6,883 nucleotides of DNA, from positions 1-6,883 of the forward strand of contig PTKB01000144.1 in assembly GCA_002937555.1 (NCBI GenBank), read 5' to 3'. A program made the position numbers and the translations under genes. Below, piece after piece: positions 6,254 through 6,883 of this stretch. Each line of letters begins with the position of its first letter. Positions within the stretch are counted from its first letter, which is position 1. This DNA comes from Alphaproteobacteria bacterium MarineAlpha10_Bin2 (GTDB lineage: Bacteria > Pseudomonadota > Alphaproteobacteria > UBA828). A model generated the notes under the pieces. That model ran no database searches. It had not been told where the DNA came from and saw nothing but the letters and a program-made list of their open reading frames with translations.

Positions 6254-6883
6254 ATGAAATTACCTGAACTAAGCGAGCTACAAGCGGCGGGGGAGCTGGT
6301 CCACCGGACCGTGACGCCGACGGCGCAAATCTGCTGGCCGCTGCTCAGCCGCCGGGCCGGTGCGGAAGTGTGGGTCAAGCACGAAAATCACACGCCGATC
6401 GGCGCCTTCAAGGTGCGCGGCGGGCTGATTTATATGGACGCGATCAAGCGCCAAGGCGGCACCAAGCGAGTGCTCGCCGCGACACGCGGCAATCACGGCC
6501 AGAGCATCGCTTTCGCTGCTGCGCGCGCCGGGCTGGATTCCACCATCGTCGTGCCGCGCGGCAATTCGCCCGGCAAGAACGCGGCGATGCAGGCCTTTGG
6601 CGCGGAATTGATCGAGCATGGCCGTGATTTCCAGGAGGCGCTGGAGCACGCCCTGACCCTCGCCGGCGAGAACGGCGTGACGCTCGTCCCCTCGTTCGAC
6701 ATGTCGCTTGCGAAGGGCGTGGCGAGTTACGCCCTCGAGCTGCTCTACGCCGCGCCGGATCTCAATACGGTCTATGTGCCGATCGGCCTCGGCTCCGGCA
6801 TTTGCGGCCTCATCTCAGCGCGCGACGCGCTCGGCCTGAAGACACATATCGTCGGCGTGGTGAGCGAAAACGCGGCGGCCTAC
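6254..6883 (+). CDS. PLP-dependent threonine/serine dehydratase-like enzyme, N-terminal 210 residues
   Basis: A fold-type II PLP enzyme of the threonine dehydratase family, cut by the right edge of the window. It probably deaminates threonine or serine to 2-oxobutyrate or pyruvate plus ammonia. Visible motifs are VWVKHENHTPIGAFKVRGG (39-57) with the PLP Schiff-base Lys53, ATRGNHGQSIAFAA (76-89) forming the cofactor and substrate loop, and the phosphate-binding glycine loop PIGLGSGICG (176-185). The HENHTPIGAFK and TRGNHGQS wording differs from biosynthetic IlvA and catabolic TdcB, which usually show a SAGNHAQG-like loop. This points to a separate bacterial subgroup commonly annotated simply as threonine dehydratase. 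Because the C-terminal half is missing, I cannot say whether an ACT regulatory domain is present. The translation runs without a stop from the ATG at 6254 to the last base. It is divergent from liuB, so common regulation of amino-acid catabolism is possible but not shown. Confidence 0.87.
   Translation, partial: MKLPELSELQAAGELVHRTVTPTAQICWPLLSRRAGAEVWVKHENHTPIGAFKVRGGLIYMDAIKRQGGTKRVLAATRGNHGQSIAFAAARAGLDSTIVVPRGNSPGKNAAMQAFGAELIEHGRDFQEALEHALTLAGENGVTLVPSFDMSLAKGVASYALELLYAAPDLNTVYVPIGLGSGICGLISARDALGLKTHIVGVVSENAAAY

Overview
The window looks like a piece of an alphaproteobacterial chromosome, possibly Rhodospirillales- or Rhizobiales-like. It is visibly GC-rich, densely packed and mostly transcribed from the minus strand. 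It carries a DUF1489 gene, a family known mainly from Alphaproteobacteria, and a short-type PutA. I see no insertion sequence, CRISPR array, tRNA or rRNA.

In the direction of minus-strand transcription (from high to low coordinates), seven genes follow one another with gaps of 59 bases or less. They are: liuB, the carboxyltransferase (beta) subunit of methylcrotonyl-CoA carboxylase (6154-4547); liuC, a methylglutaconyl-CoA hydratase-like crotonase (4542-3757); a DUF1489 protein (3734-3312); two tandem divergent DUF1326 proteins (3252-2629 and 2632-1973); a DUF2182 membrane protein (1943-1173); and putA (from 1173 to beyond the left edge). A divergent gene for a PLP-dependent threonine/serine-dehydratase-like enzyme starts at 6254 and runs off the right edge. 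The 99-base gap between it and liuB is the only obvious place for outward-facing promoters.

Three themes sit side by side. The first is leucine breakdown: LiuB carboxylates 3-methylcrotonyl-CoA together with a biotin-bearing alpha subunit not encoded here, and LiuC hydrates the product. The second is amino-acid catabolism by PutA (proline to glutamate) and by the dehydratase. The third is an uncharacterised module of two Cys-motif DUF1326 proteins and one polytopic DUF2182 protein with a Met-rich loop and Cys pairs. Its genes are joined by an ATGA overlap and a 29-base gap, and DUF2182 overlaps putA by TAATG. I infer a role in metal or thiol handling for this module, without direct proof.

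The clearest anomaly is in putA. The reading frame is broken near a C4 run (plus strand 742-745), yet reading frame and family similarity resume at once in the -1 frame and stay open to the edge of the window. This is either a sequencing or assembly indel or a very young pseudogene.
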